From contig CAJTUC010000003.1 of NCBI GenBank assembly GCA_910579395.1, positions 124,001-188,000 on the forward strand: a stretch of DNA of 64,000 nucleotides, in the 5' to 3' direction. Position 1 is the first letter of the stretch, and each line of letters opens with the position of its first letter. The stretch comes from an uncultured Lachnospiraceae bacterium. GTDB taxonomy: Bacteria > Bacillota > Clostridia > Lachnospirales > Lachnospiraceae. The position numbers were made by a program, and so were the translations under genes. The notes under the pieces were generated by a model that worked only from the letters and a program-made list of their open reading frames with translations, ran no database searches and was not told where the DNA came from. Positions 8,915-17,924 of the stretch are shown here, piece by piece.

Positions 8915-11515
8915 GTGCGGAATTTATTGAAAAAAAATATTTTATTTATCGTTCTGACTGTGGCCATCCTTCTATGTATCATAACGCGGGATAGTTCTTT
9001 TTCCACACCCATCGTATCGAAACCCGATTCCCAGATTACTTTTTCTACGCAGCAGGAGGTGCTGGAGCAGACCTGGCAGCCGCCCGTAAAGAATATTACG
9101 GGTATCAGGTTACCGTATGTCAGTACGGCGGATTTTAGCGGTAATATGATATTCTCTATTCATTCTGATGATTACTCGGAAATTCTGGTGCAGACGGATA
9201 TGCAGTTTGTGTTCCGCGAAGGCGAAGAGGGAATCCTGGAACTGGCTTTTTCGAAGATTAAAGTGATGCCGGGACAGCGGTACAGGATACGGCTGCGTTA
9301 TGGGGATGTCCAGGAGGAAGGCTCGCTCTTGCTTGATGCAGGGAGCCAGTATGGCGGATGTACGATCGACGGGACAGACTGTAATATCGCTGCCGCCTTT
9401 GAAATATTTTCCGTAAAGCCTTCCGGCCGGTTTCTGTTGCTTGCCATTTTTGGTCCTTTTGCTGCTTTTTCCCTGTTGTTTATGCTGCTTTGGGGGCGTA
9501 AATGGGAAGAATGTATCGGACTGTCCATGTTTGGTATGATAGCGCTTTTATATGCAGCTGGCTTATTAGATAAACTTCTGGCAGGAGTGGCGCTGGTGTA
9601 TGTGTTTGCCGGCCTTGCTTTGCTCGCTTCTGTCTATTTATATAATAAGAAAAAAATACAGGCCGGTAATTTGTATTCACCGGCAATGATCGTTTATGGG
9701 ATATTCTGCATGCTGATCGTTTTGAACTGTAAAGGCGCATGGTTTGCGAGGTGGGACGAATACAGCCATTGGGGACTTGCGGTCAAGGATATGTTTTACT
9801 TTGATTCTTTTGCAAAGCACGTGAATACGACGGTCATGATTCCGCGGTATGTGCCGTTCGCGACATTGATAGAATATTTCTTCATATTTGCGAATGGTGT
9901 GTTTTCTGAGGAACTGGTCTATATAGCATTTCAGAGTGCGATGTTGAATGCATTGATCATGATCTGTGGCGTTGGCAGGAAAAAACGTTCCTATCTGGTA
10001 CCGGCAGTTGCTATTATGCTGGTCCTTCCGATCATTTTTTTCGATGATATCTACAACTGTATTTATGTAGATTCAATGCTGGCGGTATTTGCGGCCTATG
10101 TGCTGATCTGTTATTATACGGAAGAATTGAAAGGCTTTAATCTGTTGCGCATTCTGGGAGGTCTTTTTGCACTGACACTGACGAAAGATATGGGAATGGT
10201 CATTGCCGGGCTGTTGGCAGCGATCATGGTAGCGGACAGGCTGTATCAATCGCTTCGGCAGAAGAAAAAAGTCATCAGGAATCTGATCTGTCCCTGCGTC
10301 TGTGTGCTGTTCGTCATTGGTGTTTATTTCAGCTGGCAGATTTATATGAGTATTCCGGCCAAAACACTGGAAATTACGACGGTTGTAGCCGCTGTGGAAG
10401 AAACAGAGGCAGAAAGTGAGCCGATGCTGGCTGGAATTTATGAAGAGACGGTCAGCGCGGAAGAGGGCTTTGTGGGAGAGCCGGAAGCTGTTTTGGAAGA
10501 AACTTCGCAGGATATTTCGTTTCAGAGTACGGCAGATGCGAGCGGCATTACGTTGGACGGTATTCTGGGATTGTTGAAACATGATGATGGCGGATATCGT
10601 TATCAGGCGATTAAGAATTATCTGATCGTGATGTTTGATGAGGAAACTTTCCGGTTTGGAAGTATCAGTGTTTCTTATATAGATATGTATATTCTGATCT
10701 TACTATTGATTGGCTGGTTATGGTGTTTCCGATTCTGGGGAGACTGGGCAGATAAAATGATATCGTTCGGAATCTTTACATTTTTAGCAGGAGTGTGTTA
10801 TAGTCTTGTATTGGAATTGCTATATTTGTTTGCATTTCCTATGGGCGAAGCGCTTCTGCTCGTATCCCATGCGAGATATCTCGGTTCCTTTCTGGGGGGA
10901 GTTGTCATTGCACTGACCTGTTTGTTACTGTTTAGAGCGGCAGAGCGTGGACCGGACAGGAAGCGTCTGAGCCTGGCTATCGTGACCGGCCTGCTGGCGG
11001 GACTTGTTATATGTGCGCCTATGCAGAGTTTCCTGATGAAAAATATGGATACGGAGGTACAGGAAGAACACATATATGGGAATCAGGAGATTGCGGAGGC
11101 TTTCCGAAGTGTTTCATCGAGTCCTGAGAGTGCCTATTTTATATGCAATGAAAGCGATGGTCATTCTTATTATATTTTTAAAAATGTTGTAAGTCCTGTG
11201 CGGACGCCTTATTTTTCGTATGATATATATGCTTCGGAAGACGCTTATGAAAAGCAGAGGGAGATCTGGGCGCAGCGAGGAGAGGAAGAGCATGGAATGG
11301 GAGGGATAATTTCCTGTGACATGTGGGAAAATCAGTTAAGAGATGTCCAATATGTATTTCTTTTTCATCCGGGCGATGTATTTCAGGAATCCTATGGAGA
11401 ACTGTTTGAAGAGCGTGATACGATAGAAGACGGTGCTTTTTACCGGGTAGAACAAGGGGAAGATGGAGTACGATTGAGGTTTATCGGGAAGATTGATGTT
11501 GGGGCATATAAATAA
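8915..11515 (+). CDS. Large polytopic membrane protein, probable GT-C glycosyltransferase
   Basis: 866 residues starting at GTG 8915, just after AGGGAGGGGG. One N-terminal helix (residues ~8-25) is followed by an extracytoplasmic-looking beta-type region (~30-165), then roughly ten hydrophobic segments (~165-700) and a C-terminal soluble part. After the membrane segment ending near 270 comes WFARWDEYSHWGLAVKDMF (acidic D-E at ~280), the position where GT-C enzymes hold their catalytic acidic residue. An acidic, low-complexity loop (~490-545, many E residues) interrupts two membrane segments. I recognise no named family. A GT-C enzyme using a polyprenyl-phosphate sugar would fit the next two genes, a DPM1-like GT2 and DUF2304. 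Confidence 0.7.
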   Translation: MRNLLKKNILFIVLTVAILLCIITRDSSFSTPIVSKPDSQITFSTQQEVLEQTWQPPVKNITGIRLPYVSTADFSGNMIFSIHSDDYSEILVQTDMQFVFREGEEGILELAFSKIKVMPGQRYRIRLRYGDVQEEGSLLLDAGSQYGGCTIDGTDCNIAAAFEIFSVKPSGRFLLLAIFGPFAAFSLLFMLLWGRKWEECIGLSMFGMIALLYAAGLLDKLLAGVALVYVFAGLALLASVYLYNKKKIQAGNLYSPAMIVYGIFCMLIVLNCKGAWFARWDEYSHWGLAVKDMFYFDSFAKHVNTTVMIPRYVPFATLIEYFFIFANGVFSEELVYIAFQSAMLNALIMICGVGRKKRSYLVPAVAIMLVLPIIFFDDIYNCIYVDSMLAVFAAYVLICYYTEELKGFNLLRILGGLFALTLTKDMGMVIAGLLAAIMVADRLYQSLRQKKKVIRNLICPCVCVLFVIGVYFSWQIYMSIPAKTLEITTVVAAVEETEAESEPMLAGIYEETVSAEEGFVGEPEAVLEETSQDISFQSTADASGITLDGILGLLKHDDGGYRYQAIKNYLIVMFDEETFRFGSISVSYIDMYILILLLIGWLWCFRFWGDWADKMISFGIFTFLAGVCYSLVLELLYLFAFPMGEALLLVSHARYLGSFLGGVVIALTCLLLFRAAERGPDRKRLSLAIVTGLLAGLVICAPMQSFLMKNMDTEVQEEHIYGNQEIAEAFRSVSSSPESAYFICNESDGHSYYIFKNVVSPVRTPYFSYDIYASEDAYEKQREIWAQRGEEEHGMGGIISCDMWENQLRDVQYVFLFHPGDVFQESYGELFEERDTIEDGAFYRVEQGEDGVRLRFIGKIDVGAYK

Positions 11516-11556
11516 GTGTATCGACAGAATCTTACGGAAAAGTTACGGAGAATTGT

Positions 11557-12306
11557 ATGGATAAGACACGAAAGGTATTGATCATCATTCCGGCCTATAA
11601 CGAGTCGGAGAGTATTGAACAGGTAATAGGACGGATAACTGCGCATCAGCAGGTTTCGCAATCTGCCGATTGTGAACTTCGATACGATTACCTGATCGTC
11701 AATGACGGCTCAACGGATAGTACTTTGAAAATATGTAAAGAGAAGCAATATCAATATCTGGATCTTCCAATCAATCTAGGCATCGGTGGAGCAGTACAGG
11801 CAGGGTATGTTTATGCCAGTAAAAATGACTATGATATCGCAGTGCAGATTGATGGTGACGGCCAGCATGATATCGCTTATCTGGAAGATCTGCTGCGCCC
11901 TCTCATATCCGAAGAGGCCGATGTGGTCATCGGTTCCAGATTCCTTAGAAAAGAAGGATTCCAGTCTTCGCTGGCGAGAAGAACCGGAGGCAGAATGATC
12001 AGTAGGCTGATCCGCCTGACAACAGGGAAAAAAATATATGATGTAACGAGTGGATACCGGGCAGTGAACCGGAAATTTATTGATATTTATTCGAAAGATT
12101 ATCCGACGGATTTTCCGGAACCGGAGGCGATCGTTACTGCGGTTATGTATAAAGGTAAGGTCATGGAAGTGCCGGTACAGATGAAAGCCAGAGAAGGCGG
12201 GAAAAGTTCGATCACATTCCAAAAGTCGATTTATTATATGATCAAGGTTACGCTGGCGATTCTGGTCTGCCGGCTGAGTTATGGGGTCAGAAGGGCGAAA
12301 GATTAA
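11557..12306 (+). CDS. GT2 glycosyltransferase, dolichyl/polyprenyl-phosphate mannose synthase-like
   Basis: 249-residue soluble GT2 (GT-A fold) enzyme. It opens with VLIIIPAYNESESI, then VNDGSTDST (~50) for nucleotide binding and QIDGDGQHD (~99), the DxD-type metal site typical of DPM1/DpmA-like synthases, and SGYRAVNR (~166). Such enzymes move a sugar from GDP- or UDP-sugar to polyprenyl phosphate at the inner membrane face. It lacks its own C-terminal membrane helices, and the next gene encodes a DUF2304 membrane protein, the usual partner of this subtype. Together they probably supply a lipid-linked sugar to a GT-C transferase such as the preceding gene. Confidence 0.92.
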   Translation: MDKTRKVLIIIPAYNESESIEQVIGRITAHQQVSQSADCELRYDYLIVNDGSTDSTLKICKEKQYQYLDLPINLGIGGAVQAGYVYASKNDYDIAVQIDGDGQHDIAYLEDLLRPLISEEADVVIGSRFLRKEGFQSSLARRTGGRMISRLIRLTTGKKIYDVTSGYRAVNRKFIDIYSKDYPTDFPEPEAIVTAVMYKGKVMEVPVQMKAREGGKSSITFQKSIYYMIKVTLAILVCRLSYGVRRAKD

Positions 12307-12344
12307 AGGCAGTATACTTTTAACGTTTAAAGAAAGGGCAGTCT

Positions 12345-12722
12345 ATGGAAATCATTCCCTCTACATTGCGTTTAACATTGATTGTAGGCGTGATATGCTA
12401 TTTTGTTATTATATTGTACTATTTGAAACAGCGGGTATTAAATTTGAAATATACGCTGCTTTGGCTGTTGGCCGGGGTTGTGATGGGACTTCTTGTTGTT
12501 TTCCCCCAATTACTTGTGTATGGCATTCATCTGCTTGGCATAGAGGACAATATGAACGGCCTTTTTATTATGTGCATTGCTTTTATTGTAATGATCTTGA
12601 TGGCGCTGACTTCCATTGTTTCCCGGCTGGACAGAAAGGTCAGAAAGCTGGTGCAGGAAATAGGGATTATGGATAAGAGGATTCGGGAGTTGGAAGAGAG
12701 GAATGGAGAAAATTGTCATTGA
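12345..12722 (+). CDS. DUF2304 small membrane protein
   Basis: 125 residues with three hydrophobic segments (about 7-25, 36-57, 70-90) and a charged, probably coiled-coil C-terminus (DRKVRKLVQEIGIMDKRIRE). This layout and the position directly after a DPM1-like GT2 match DUF2304, a family recurrently paired with such enzymes and thought to anchor them or help lipid-sugar handling. That function is inferred from genomic association rather than known. The final 20 bases overlap the next gene, which indicates translational coupling. Confidence 0.85.
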   Translation: MEIIPSTLRLTLIVGVICYFVIILYYLKQRVLNLKYTLLWLLAGVVMGLLVVFPQLLVYGIHLLGIEDNMNGLFIMCIAFIVMILMALTSIVSRLDRKVRKLVQEIGIMDKRIRELEERNGENCH

Positions 12723-13842
12723 CTTATTATGGGTACGGCCAGGGAAAGTGGGGGGAACAGAATCTTATATCAGAAATTTACTCGATGGATTCCTGAAACT
12801 GCAGGAGGATTTTGATTTTACCCTGCTTGTGTCACGGGATAATGCCGAGACTTTTAGAAAGTATGAAGAAGACAGACGATATCATCTTTTGACGGCAGAT
12901 ATAGAGTCGGCTAATATTGCAAAACGCATTATATGGCAGAATTTATTTCAAAACAGGCTGCTTCGTAAACATGGATTTAAGAAGTGTTTTGAGCCTGTGT
13001 ACTGTAAGCCCTGGCTGAATGGCAGGATTCAGTATACTTGTGTCATCTTTGACCTTCAGGCGCTTCATTATCCTGAATATCATCCATTTCATGAGGTCGC
13101 ATATTCCAGGCTGTGTTGGCGAATGGATATTATGAATGCGGCGAGGATTTTAACAACTTCCTATTGGGTCAAGAATGATATTGAGAAAAAATATCGTCGA
13201 AAAGATATAAATGTTATTTATGTGCCCATTTTGATGAGAGAAAACGAGGTGGCAGATTTTAAATTACTGCAAGACAGATATCACATTGCCGGTAAGCAGT
13301 TTTTCTACACAGTCAGCCAGATGATACCGCATAAAAACCTTAAAACATTGATTGATATGATGGATAAGATCATACATTCCGAGCATAGAGAATATGATTT
13401 GCCGAAAAAACTGGTGATCAGCGGTGTCAATGGTAATTCCGCGGAGGAGCTGAAGCAGCAGATGAAAGATAAGAATCTGCAGGATGCTGTTATCCTGACA
13501 GGATTTATCAGCAATGAAGAAAGAAACTCTTTATATCAGAATTGCCATACTTTTTTATTCCCAAGTGTTTTTGAAGGATTTGGAATGCCGCCGATCGAGG
13601 CTATGCTTATGGGGACGCGTGTTATTACGACAAGATGTGCGTCTATCCCGGAAGTGACGCAGGGAAAAGCTGTTTACGTGGATGATCCGTATGATGTGGA
13701 GGAATGGATTGACAAGGTTATAAATGGCGTTATGTGGGAAACACCGGATTTCAGCGCGTATGACCCGGAGCAGATTTCAAGGAAATATCTGCATTTTTTA
13801 AAGGAACCTGAGTGGAAAAAAAACAGATATCATATCGGATGA
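12703..13842 (+). CDS. GT4 family glycosyltransferase
   Basis: 379-residue GT-B transferase. The N-terminus KIVIDLLWVRPGKVGGTESY contains the glycine-rich loop, part of it encoded by a G6 run at 12750-12755. The donor domain shows SQMIPHKNLKTLIDMMDK (~204) and PSVFEGFGMPPIEAM (~287), the classical GT4 EGFG-x-P-x-x-E motif seen in mannosyl- and rhamnosyltransferases. ATG 12703 has GAGAGG immediately upstream and overlaps the DUF2304 gene by 20 bases. It is the last gene before a promoter-bearing gap, so it probably closes the first transcription unit. Confidence 0.9.
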   Translation: MEKIVIDLLWVRPGKVGGTESYIRNLLDGFLKLQEDFDFTLLVSRDNAETFRKYEEDRRYHLLTADIESANIAKRIIWQNLFQNRLLRKHGFKKCFEPVYCKPWLNGRIQYTCVIFDLQALHYPEYHPFHEVAYSRLCWRMDIMNAARILTTSYWVKNDIEKKYRRKDINVIYVPILMRENEVADFKLLQDRYHIAGKQFFYTVSQMIPHKNLKTLIDMMDKIIHSEHREYDLPKKLVISGVNGNSAEELKQQMKDKNLQDAVILTGFISNEERNSLYQNCHTFLFPSVFEGFGMPPIEAMLMGTRVITTRCASIPEVTQGKAVYVDDPYDVEEWIDKVINGVMWETPDFSAYDPEQISRKYLHFLKEPEWKKNRYHIG

Positions 13843-13866
13843 TCATCATGAAAAGGAGATAAATGC

Positions 13867-13895
13867 TTGGAAAATAGGAAAGATTGTGTTATGAT
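13867..13895 (+). promoter_or_regulatory. Predicted sigma-A promoter upstream of the rmd-like gene
   Basis: In the 149-base gap before the reductase gene, TTGGAA (13867-13872) is separated by exactly 17 bases from TATGAT (13890-13895). These match the sigma-A consensus at 4 of 6 (-35) and 5 of 6 (-10) positions. It is one of the few sizeable gaps in this strand-uniform locus, so an internal promoter here is plausible. No operator is recognised. Confidence 0.55.
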
Positions 13896-13991
13896 ATATT
13901 GAATTATGCGTAGATGTGCTATAAGAAGAGAAAGTTGATAAGGCTGTACCGACCACGAACTTACAGGCTGAGGAAAGGCATGGGTATATAA

Positions 13992-14936
13992 ATGATAGAT
14001 AGGGCTTTGATCATTGGAGCAGGGGGATTTGTTGGGGATTATCTGATAGAATACCTTGCGAAAAATAATGCTGATGAGATATATGCTACAAAGTGTTCGG
14101 ATCAAAAATATAATAATGCGAATGCCAGAATATATAATCTGGATATTCTGGATAAGGAAAGTATTATATCCCTACTGTATGAAATAAGGCCAACACATAT
14201 TTTCCATCTGGCGGCCCAGAGTTCTGTCGGTGTTGCATGGAAAAATCCTGCCTTAACGATAGATGTAAATATAAAGGGCAGCGTCAATGTTCTGGATGCG
14301 GTAAGAGAATTATATTATAAACCAAGGATACTCCTGATTGGTTCAGGAGAAGAATATGGTCATATAAAAACGGATGAAGTTCCGATACGGGAGGATAATC
14401 ATCTTCGTCCCGGCAATATTTATGCTGCCACAAAAGCATGCCAGAATATGATTGGCGCGATTTATGCACAGGCTTATGATATGGATCTGATGCAGGTAAG
14501 GGCATTTAACCACATAGGACCGGGACAGGCTCCTCTGTTTGTTGTTTCTGATTTTTGCAAACAGGCTGCGGAGATTGAAAAGGGATTGAGGGAACCTGTC
14601 ATCAAGGTGGGAAATCTGATGGCGAGGCGTGATTTTACGGATGTCAGGGATGTAGTCAGGGCATACTGTCTGCTAGTCGAAAAGGGAAAAGCTGGGGAGA
14701 CCTATAATGTCGGATGTGGAAAAGCGGTATATATCAATGATATTTTGACAATGATCATTTCCAAAGCTCATGTGAATATCTCTGTAGAAGTTGACCAGTC
14801 CAAGATCAGGCCTGTAGACGTGCCGATCATAGAAGCTGATATTACCAAAATAGAGGAGACCATAGGATGGACGCCGCAGATATCTATTGAACAAACGATT
14901 GAAGAAACTTTGGAATATTGGAGGGAACATATTTAG
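13992..14936 (+). CDS. rmd: NAD-dependent SDR, GDP-4-keto-6-deoxy-D-mannose reductase (Rmd)-like
   Basis: 314-residue extended short-chain dehydrogenase. GAGGFVGDYL (~8) binds NAD(P). The active site is the Ser region GSGEEYG (~117) and YAATK (~144). The segment RAFNHIGPGQAPLFVVSDF is typical of the Gmd/Rmd branch. Rmd reduces GDP-4-keto-6-deoxy-D-mannose to GDP-D-rhamnose, using the product of Gmd, which is encoded at 41285. D-rhamnose polymers are classically exported by Wzm/Wzt systems, also present here. A related 4,6-dehydratase or epimerase function cannot be excluded. ATG 13992 follows a weak ribosome binding site (GAGGAAAGG at ~13970). Confidence 0.75.
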   Translation: MIDRALIIGAGGFVGDYLIEYLAKNNADEIYATKCSDQKYNNANARIYNLDILDKESIISLLYEIRPTHIFHLAAQSSVGVAWKNPALTIDVNIKGSVNVLDAVRELYYKPRILLIGSGEEYGHIKTDEVPIREDNHLRPGNIYAATKACQNMIGAIYAQAYDMDLMQVRAFNHIGPGQAPLFVVSDFCKQAAEIEKGLREPVIKVGNLMARRDFTDVRDVVRAYCLLVEKGKAGETYNVGCGKAVYINDILTMIISKAHVNISVEVDQSKIRPVDVPIIEADITKIEETIGWTPQISIEQTIEETLEYWREHI

Positions 14937-14938
14937 AT

Positions 14939-15829
14939 ATGGATCATAAAAGTCATATTTTATTTGAAACAGAAGGAATCACACAGTCTGACAGAGTGTT
15001 ATATACGCCGGGAGAGTTCGCGAGGAAGAATCTGCTGTTTGTTCAGGAGACAGGGATTCTTACCAGTATAGCTGCCCATAAAAGTTCACATCGGAAACTG
15101 GATTCCTATCTTTTGCTTGAAGTGATCGAGGGAAAAGGGGTTGTCACGATTGAGAGTAAAGAGTATCCATTGAATACAGGCGATGCTGTCCTGATAGACT
15201 GCAATAAAGATTATTACCATATGAGCGATGCAAATGATATGTGGACGATTGCATGGGTTCATTTCAACGGATACGCGGCTGCAGGTTATTATGACACGAT
15301 ATCTTCCTATTGTGGGAATAACTCTGTTTTATCAGAAGTAGCGGTAAAGCAGCTGGTGGATGAGATTATGCCGATGTTATATGAGAACCATTTAAGCAAT
15401 GAATTGGTGGTTGCCGAAAAATTACAGCATATTCTGAATCAGCTCTTACAACAGGTAATAAGAAATGAAAAAAGAGAATGCGGCGTTAACTGGAATCATG
15501 TTCGGGAATGCGTTAATGCCAGGTGTCTGACGGATGATTTTGAGATGCAGAATTATATATCAGAAATAGAAAAGAAATTTCGTATTAGTGAAGAGGAAAT
15601 ACTTGCCGGATTCGCAAATCATTTTGGGGTCGATTTAGAGAGTTATATTGTACACAGAAAACTGACCGTTGTAAAAGAAAAGTTGAGGTTTACCACCCAG
15701 ACGATAGAGAAAATCGTAACGGATATCGGAATGAAAAGCGTAGAGGATTTTATTGAGTTATTTAAGAAGTATGAGAACATGACACCCACGGAATACCGCC
15801 GGAGCTGGGCGCAGTGGATCAGAAGTTAG
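14939..15829 (+). CDS. AraC-family transcriptional regulator
   Basis: 296 residues: an N-terminal cupin-like sensing domain (~30-120, with SYLLLEVIEGKGVVTIE) and a C-terminal double helix-turn-helix. The second helix-turn-helix matches the AraC signature well (TIEKIVTDIGMKSVEDFIEL then FKKYENMTPTEYRR); the first (~195-240) is less conserved. ATG 14939 is used, 13 bases after GGAGGG; an in-frame TTG at 14918 overlaps the previous gene and lacks an upstream site. It is transcribed with rmd and is the only obvious DNA-binding regulator in the window, so it may control this locus in response to a sugar-like ligand (inference). Confidence 0.88.
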   Translation: MDHKSHILFETEGITQSDRVLYTPGEFARKNLLFVQETGILTSIAAHKSSHRKLDSYLLLEVIEGKGVVTIESKEYPLNTGDAVLIDCNKDYYHMSDANDMWTIAWVHFNGYAAAGYYDTISSYCGNNSVLSEVAVKQLVDEIMPMLYENHLSNELVVAEKLQHILNQLLQQVIRNEKRECGVNWNHVRECVNARCLTDDFEMQNYISEIEKKFRISEEEILAGFANHFGVDLESYIVHRKLTVVKEKLRFTTQTIEKIVTDIGMKSVEDFIELFKKYENMTPTEYRRSWAQWIRS

Positions 15830-15865
15830 AAATTGAAATTTACAGGATAAACCAGAGGGCGTATA

Positions 15866-17131
15866 GTGAAATATAAAAACGAAGAAAGCGGACTGCTGTT
15901 ATTTGAGGGAACTATATTAAGTTATGCGGTGCTTACGAACGATGCGCGGAGCGGTGTTTTTGTTGAGACGTTTGAGGTATTTAAACAGTTTCTGAAAAGA
16001 AATACGAATATGTTAGTCATGTGTGATGTTTTAATGTATTTCAACATGAAAAAAACGCTAAAGGAATATTTTTCCAATGACCGGATTGATATTATGTATT
16101 ATGTCAGATGGGAGCAGTCACTTGGTGGAAACTGCCCGCTGGAAATAAAACTGCGCCATATAATAAAGTGTATAGGTTTTGCGATATTACAGCCTATATT
16201 GTCATTGATCAATCTTTTGAATGGGAAAAGAAAAAGAATCCTTCGGGCAAAAGCGTTCTTCTCTACAGGATATGTTCCGCCCCGGTATATTAATAGAAAT
16301 GAATCGATCAGGAAATATATATGTCTGCAGGATGCGATTCCGATTCTTTATCAGGAGTACTTTCCGCAGATGAAAGACTCCTATTTTTGGTATAGACTTC
16401 TGATCAGTCAGTTTAATTCACAAGGACGGTATTTTGCAATCTCACAGGCAACTAAGAATGACTTTTGCAGGTTATTCCCGCAACTGTCACCGGAACAGGT
16501 TACAGTAACTTATCTTGGAAAAAATGACAGATATCAATATATTGAGAACCCTGATATAAAAGTATTGGAAAAATATGACATAGATCAGGATACAAAATAT
16601 TTTTTCAGCCTTTGTACGGTAGAACCAAGGAAAAATCTGCTTCGTTCTGTTAAGAGCTTTATTCGGTTTATCAGGCAGGAGAAAATTACGGATTTATACT
16701 ATGTGGTTGGCGGCGGTAAATGGAAGAAATTTTATGACCAGTTGCTGGCGGAGTTCTCGGGCGATGTTTTCTTTCAGGATTATGTCAAAATGATAGGATA
16801 TGTGGACGATGAAGATCTGCCGCATCTATATAATCGGGCAATGTGCTTTGTATTTACTTCACAGTACGAGGGATTCGGGTTGCCTGTATTGGAGGCCATG
16901 GGCTGTGGATGTCCGGTCATTACAAGCACGAGTTCGTCATTGCCTGAAGTGGTCGGGGATACCGGACTGACAGTTGCATGGGATAGTGAAGAAGCGCATA
17001 TAGAGGCTTACCGCCAAATCTATACGGATGAAGCATTACGCATAAAACTGCATACGGATAGTCTGGCGAGGGCTGAACTGTTTTCATGGGAGAATTGCGC
17101 GGAGACCATGTTAAGAGAAATTTACGGGTAA
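15866..17131 (+). CDS. GT4 family glycosyltransferase
   Basis: 421-residue GT-B enzyme beginning at GTG 15866 after AGAGGG. The first ~150 residues are less conserved and contain a hydrophobic patch (IIKCIGFAILQPILSLINLL) that could lie on the membrane. The donor half contains CTVEPRKNLLRSVKSF (~250) and SQYEGFGLPVLEAMGCGCPV (~332), a mannosyl/rhamnosyltransferase-like EGFGLP motif. It lies directly before wzm and wzt, so it is a good candidate for a polymer-building transferase of the ABC-exported glycan. Confidence 0.9.
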   Translation: MKYKNEESGLLLFEGTILSYAVLTNDARSGVFVETFEVFKQFLKRNTNMLVMCDVLMYFNMKKTLKEYFSNDRIDIMYYVRWEQSLGGNCPLEIKLRHIIKCIGFAILQPILSLINLLNGKRKRILRAKAFFSTGYVPPRYINRNESIRKYICLQDAIPILYQEYFPQMKDSYFWYRLLISQFNSQGRYFAISQATKNDFCRLFPQLSPEQVTVTYLGKNDRYQYIENPDIKVLEKYDIDQDTKYFFSLCTVEPRKNLLRSVKSFIRFIRQEKITDLYYVVGGGKWKKFYDQLLAEFSGDVFFQDYVKMIGYVDDEDLPHLYNRAMCFVFTSQYEGFGLPVLEAMGCGCPVITSTSSSLPEVVGDTGLTVAWDSEEAHIEAYRQIYTDEALRIKLHTDSLARAELFSWENCAETMLREIYG

Positions 17132-17138
17132 GGAATAA

Positions 17139-17924
17139 ATGATTATGGGTATTTTTAAGGAAATTTATCAATATCGGGAAATGATGCGCAGTATGATCAA
17201 CCGTGAATTGAAGGGGCGATATAAGGGTTCCGCGCTAGGGGTATTATGGAGTTTTTTAAATCCGCTGCTTCAGCTGCTCGTATATACGGTGGTTTTTTCT
17301 TTTATCATGCGGAATGGGATTGAAGATTATTATTTGTTTCTGATTGTAGCTTTGATTCCCTGGATTTTCCTCAGCTCGTCTGTCACAATGGGGGCCTCCT
17401 GTATTCGCGCGCAGAAAGAAATGGTAAATAAGATTTATTTTCCCAGAGAAATTCTGCCGATTGCATCGGTTACAAGTCAGTTGATCAATATGTTCTATGC
17501 ATTCCTTGTAATCTTTGCCATTTTATTGATTTCCGGAAAGGGTATTAATCTATATGCACTTCTTTATCTGCCGCTTATCATATTAATAGAATATTTTTTC
17601 GCTTTGGGGCTCATCTTTTTAATTTCTGCGTTAACAGTGTATTATAGGGACTTGGAATATATTACGGGTATTCTCGTTATGGCATGGCAGTTTTTAAGTC
17701 CCGTCATGTATGGTATAGATATGGTGCCGGAAGGAATGTTTCGCAGAATATTTGAATTGAATCCTATGGCGCCGATTCTTATAAATTATCGTGAAATTTT
17801 ATATTATAAGACAGAGCCTGATGGAAGATATCTGGTAATGGGGATAGTGTATGCGCTGGCGTTTTTATTGATTGGTTTTGGCGTATTCAGAAGGATGCAG
17901 AAGAGATTCTCGGAGGTGCTGTAA
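17139..17924 (+). CDS. wzm: ABC-2 type polysaccharide export permease (Wzm/TagG family)
   Basis: 261 residues with six predicted membrane helices and the family's N-terminal cytoplasmic amphipathic segment (LKGRYKGSALGVLWSFLNPL, residues ~23-42, a signature of Wzm/TagG/KpsM permeases). It forms the channel through which a completed, lipid-linked polymer crosses the membrane. ATG 17139 follows AAGGA. The stop overlaps the start of wzt (TAATG at 17922-17926), giving translational coupling of channel and ATPase. Confidence 0.93.
   Translation: MIMGIFKEIYQYREMMRSMINRELKGRYKGSALGVLWSFLNPLLQLLVYTVVFSFIMRNGIEDYYLFLIVALIPWIFLSSSVTMGASCIRAQKEMVNKIYFPREILPIASVTSQLINMFYAFLVIFAILLISGKGINLYALLYLPLIILIEYFFALGLIFLISALTVYYRDLEYITGILVMAWQFLSPVMYGIDMVPEGMFRRIFELNPMAPILINYREILYYKTEPDGRYLVMGIVYALAFLLIGFGVFRRMQKRFSEVL

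Noticed and set aside
10073..10582. - strand frame of 169 codons
   Set aside because: Antisense to a membrane-protein gene with consistent hydrophobic segments; no ribosome site or domain.
12750..12755. G6 run in the GT4 gene (and G5-G6 runs at e.g. 10897) as further phase-variable tracts
   Set aside because: Runs of five or six G are too short for frequent slippage and occur throughout the locus; the genes are in frame.
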